From: JBCCFX01 sp039029515
GTDB taxonomy: Bacteria > Planctomycetota > Phycisphaerae > Phycisphaerales > SM1A02
Direction: 5' to 3'
DNA length: 7,398 nucleotides
Assembly (NCBI GenBank): GCA_039029515.1
Contig: JBCCFX010000193.1
Coordinates: 1 to 7,398 of the forward strand
Of the stretch, positions 6,201-7,398 are shown in pieces. The translations under genes and the position numbers were made by a program. The notes beneath the pieces were generated by a model. That model searched no databases and was not told the origin of the DNA. It saw only the letters and a list, made by a program, of their open reading frames with translations. The first letter of the stretch is position 1, and every line of letters begins with the position of its first letter.

Positions 6201-6767
6201 ATGTCAGTTGTTGTTGCAGTTCGAAAAAACGGGAAGACGGTACTCGCGGCAGATTCGCTCACGACGTTCGGCGATAGTGAGATGACCCCGGGCATCAACG
6301 CGCGATCCGCGAAGATCAGCCGGATCGGCAACGCCGTCGTCGGCTCCACTGGTTGGGGTGTCTATGACGACATCCTCGCGCACTATCTCCGCGATCGAGA
6401 TGCGCCCGATCTGTCGACCGCGCAATCGATATTCGCGTTCTTCCTGGAATTCTGGAAGGCGCTTCACGATGCGTATCCGTTCGTGAACGATCAGGCCGGC
6501 GGCAAGGACACACCGTTTGGCGACCTGGATTCGACTTTTCTGGTGGGTTCAGCACTCGGCATCTTCAAGGTGTCGAGCGATCTGGGTGTCACGCCGTTCG
6601 AACGGTATTACGCGGTCGGTTCCGGTTCCGAATATGCGCTTGGTGCGTTGTACGAGTCATATGACGGTCTTGGTGAATCTGACCTGATCGCTCGCGGCGC
6701 GGTGTCGGCTGCATGCGCATTTGATGTTCATTGCGGCGGCGATATCGACGTCCTGTCTGTGACGTAA
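6201..6767 (+). CDS. HslV/proteasome-beta-like Ntn-hydrolase peptidase with N-terminal serine
   Basis: A 188-residue protein that reads as a proteasome-beta-fold threonine/serine peptidase. It opens MSVVVAVRKNGKTVLAADS, collinear with the start of HslV (MTTIV-VR-NG---IAGD), so removal of Met would expose Ser at the position of the catalytic Thr1. Asp18 and Lys38 fit the conserved Asp17 and Lys33 (Lys is shifted by a short insertion), and AVGSGSEYALGA (138-149) fits the IGSGG-YA motif carrying Ser129. Near the C-terminus DVHCGG (175-180) matches the proteasome D166-x-x-S169-G-G motif with Cys for Ser. Residues 75-135 form a helical and beta segment without landmarks. Length is close to HslV (about 175). 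No hslU or other ATPase gene occurs in the window. Peptidase activity and self-assembly into a ring are inferences; HslV, Anbu or a distinct subfamily are all possible. ATG 6201 is certain from the alignment; no ribosome site is seen. Confidence 0.82.
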   Translation: MSVVVAVRKNGKTVLAADSLTTFGDSEMTPGINARSAKISRIGNAVVGSTGWGVYDDILAHYLRDRDAPDLSTAQSIFAFFLEFWKALHDAYPFVNDQAGGKDTPFGDLDSTFLVGSALGIFKVSSDLGVTPFERYYAVGSGSEYALGALYESYDGLGESDLIARGAVSAACAFDVHCGGDIDVLSVT

Positions 6768-6773
6768 GTCACA
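6758..6773. promoter_or_regulatory. CRP-like palindrome / hairpin over the peptidase stop codon
   Basis: TGTGACGTAAGTCACA has the exact form TGTGA-N6-TCACA used by CRP/FNR-family regulators in other bacteria. It is also a 6-bp stem with a GTAA loop as RNA. It overlaps the TAA stop at 6765-6767. No T-run follows, so an intrinsic terminator is unlikely. It sits 164 bp before the lipoprotein start. Whether a CRP-type protein exists in this organism is unknown from the window. Confidence 0.4.
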
Positions 6774-6804
6774 AACCCTGAGCAGCGGCGGCAGACTCAC
6801 AAAC
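6769..6804 (+). repeat. Direct repeat TCACAAAC, two copies
   Basis: TCACAAAC occurs at 6769-6776 and again at 6797-6804 (28-bp period), with 10 of 12 bases alike when the next four are included. The first copy is the right arm of the palindrome at 6758-6773. Confidence 0.4.
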
Positions 6805-6806
6805 GC

Positions 6807-6843
6807 AGGCCAAACGCCCGCGTTATGAGGCCAGATGCCCGCG
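6807..6843 (+). repeat. Imperfect 16-bp direct repeat with 21-bp period
   Basis: AGGCCAAACGCCCGCG at 6807-6822 and AGGCCAGATGCCCGCG at 6828-6843 match at 14 of 16 positions with a 5-base spacer. The 21-bp period equals two turns of DNA, so two proteins bound there would share a face. The repeats lie between the peptidase and lipoprotein genes. Confidence 0.55.
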
Positions 6844-6844
6844 C

Positions 6845-6856
6845 TGCCGATCGGCA
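6845..6856. repeat. Perfect 12-bp palindrome
   Basis: TGCCGATCGGCA reads identically on both strands, directly after the 21-bp-period repeats. CGATCG is common in this genome segment, so the core is not surprising; its position in the repeat cluster is what makes it notable. With the elements at 6758-6843 it accounts for most of the 170-bp non-coding gap; the remaining bases up to 6937 show no element I can name. Confidence 0.35.
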
Positions 6857-6937
6857 TAATCCGCATGGCTTCGCGCCGGCGGCCCGGATTTCCCACGTTC
6901 ACTCGCTCATACCGCCGTCCGAACGGATGCTCCGGGT

Positions 6938-7398
6938 ATGAACACGAACACTCTCTTTGCACACGTTGGTTGTCTGGCGCTTCTGTCGGCCGGTCTGGTC
7001 GGCTGCTCCTCGAAGCAGGATGCGTCTTCCATGTCCATGGCGTCGTCATCAATGACGTCGACTTCCTCATCTGATCGCGGCGACGTCAACCCGTCCGCGA
7101 CGAGCGAGTCGAGTGCCACGTCCATGACATCAAACCTGTCGCGCGAACAGCAGCAACTGCTCCAGGTCCTGGAGAGCAGCAGCCGCTCGGAAGCCGACCG
7201 ACTTCAGGCGCTCGAGCAGCTTGAATCACAGCTCGACGCCGATCTGATCGAACCGATTGCGAGCACGCTGCCCGGCAATTGGGATGAAGTCACTTTCCGA
7301 ACGATCAGCCTGCTCGGACAGCAGGGTGATGCGGATGCCGCGTCGTCGTTGGAGTACTGCCTGTTGAGTCTCTACGAGGACACGCCGGATTCGCCCAC
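6938..7398 (+). CDS. Lipoprotein of unknown function, C-terminus cut off by the window edge
   Basis: The frame from ATG at 6938-6940 is open to the window end (at least 153 residues). It begins with a lipoprotein signal peptide: MNTNTLFAHVG, a hydrophobic CLALLSAGLVG core, and a lipobox ending LVGC with Cys23 as the likely lipidated residue. After it comes a Ser/Thr/Met-rich linker (about 24-70, with SSMSMASSSMTSTSSS), typical of a flexible tether. From about residue 71 the sequence is helical and Glu/Gln/Leu-rich (SREQQQLLQVLESSSRSEADRLQALEQLESQL), then two predicted helices separated by turns (ISLLGQQGDADAASSLEYCLLSLYED) that look HEAT-like. The protein is probably held on the periplasmic face of a membrane. 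I recognise no family. There is no clear ribosome site. It follows the repeat cluster and is codirectional with the peptidase gene. Confidence 0.82.
   Translation, partial: MNTNTLFAHVGCLALLSAGLVGCSSKQDASSMSMASSSMTSTSSSDRGDVNPSATSESSATSMTSNLSREQQQLLQVLESSSRSEADRLQALEQLESQLDADLIEPIASTLPGNWDEVTFRTISLLGQQGDADAASSLEYCLLSLYEDTPDSP

Noticed and set aside
1..7398. Frequent CGATCG/GATC words across the window
   Set aside because: Common Asp (GAT), Ile (ATC) and Arg (CGN) codons in adjacent positions explain them; I could not count expected frequency without a computation.

Overview
The window is a gene-dense, GC-rich bacterial chromosomal segment with short intergenic gaps and no tRNA, rRNA, insertion sequence, phage gene or CRISPR array that I can see. 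A KdsD/KpsF-type arabinose-5-phosphate isomerase (Kdo pathway) and a lipobox-bearing lipoprotein point to a diderm cell envelope. Overall gene style (few clear Shine-Dalgarno sites, some apparently near-leaderless starts, an isolated proteasome-like peptidase) suggests Planctomycetota, perhaps Phycisphaerae. That placement is an inference and not proven here.

Layout. 1-877 (minus): 3' truncated gene for a long coiled-coil protein. 988-2328 (minus): YihY/BrkB-type inner-membrane protein with a C-terminal soluble domain; an AGGAG site fixes its start. 2452-3327 (plus): RsuA/RluB-type pseudouridine synthase, divergent from the membrane protein. Its stop codon directly abuts the stop of the convergent 3328-3756 gene (minus), a small exported or anchored protein, which lies 3 bp downstream of scpA (3760-4674, minus). 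4807-5859 (plus): kdsD/kpsF, divergent from scpA, with the most recognisable sigma70-type promoter of the window. 5879-6118 (minus): 79-aa protein with a strong AGGAGG site. 6201-6767 (plus): 188-aa HslV/proteasome-like N-terminal nucleophile hydrolase with serine at the catalytic position. 6938-7398 (plus): lipoprotein, truncated by the window end. The two truncated genes at the edges are open reading frames lacking a stop inside the window.

How the genes fit together. scpA (chromosome condensation/segregation) and the rluB-type gene are often neighbours, classically as scpA-scpB-rluB; here they are convergent and no scpB is present between them. The right-hand part is the least ordinary. 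An orphan peptidase with no HslU/ATPase partner in the window is divergent from a small conserved-looking protein. It is followed by a 170-bp spacer rich in symmetry: a TGTGA-N6-TCACA palindrome on its stop codon, two kinds of direct repeat and a 12-bp palindrome, lying upstream of the lipoprotein gene.
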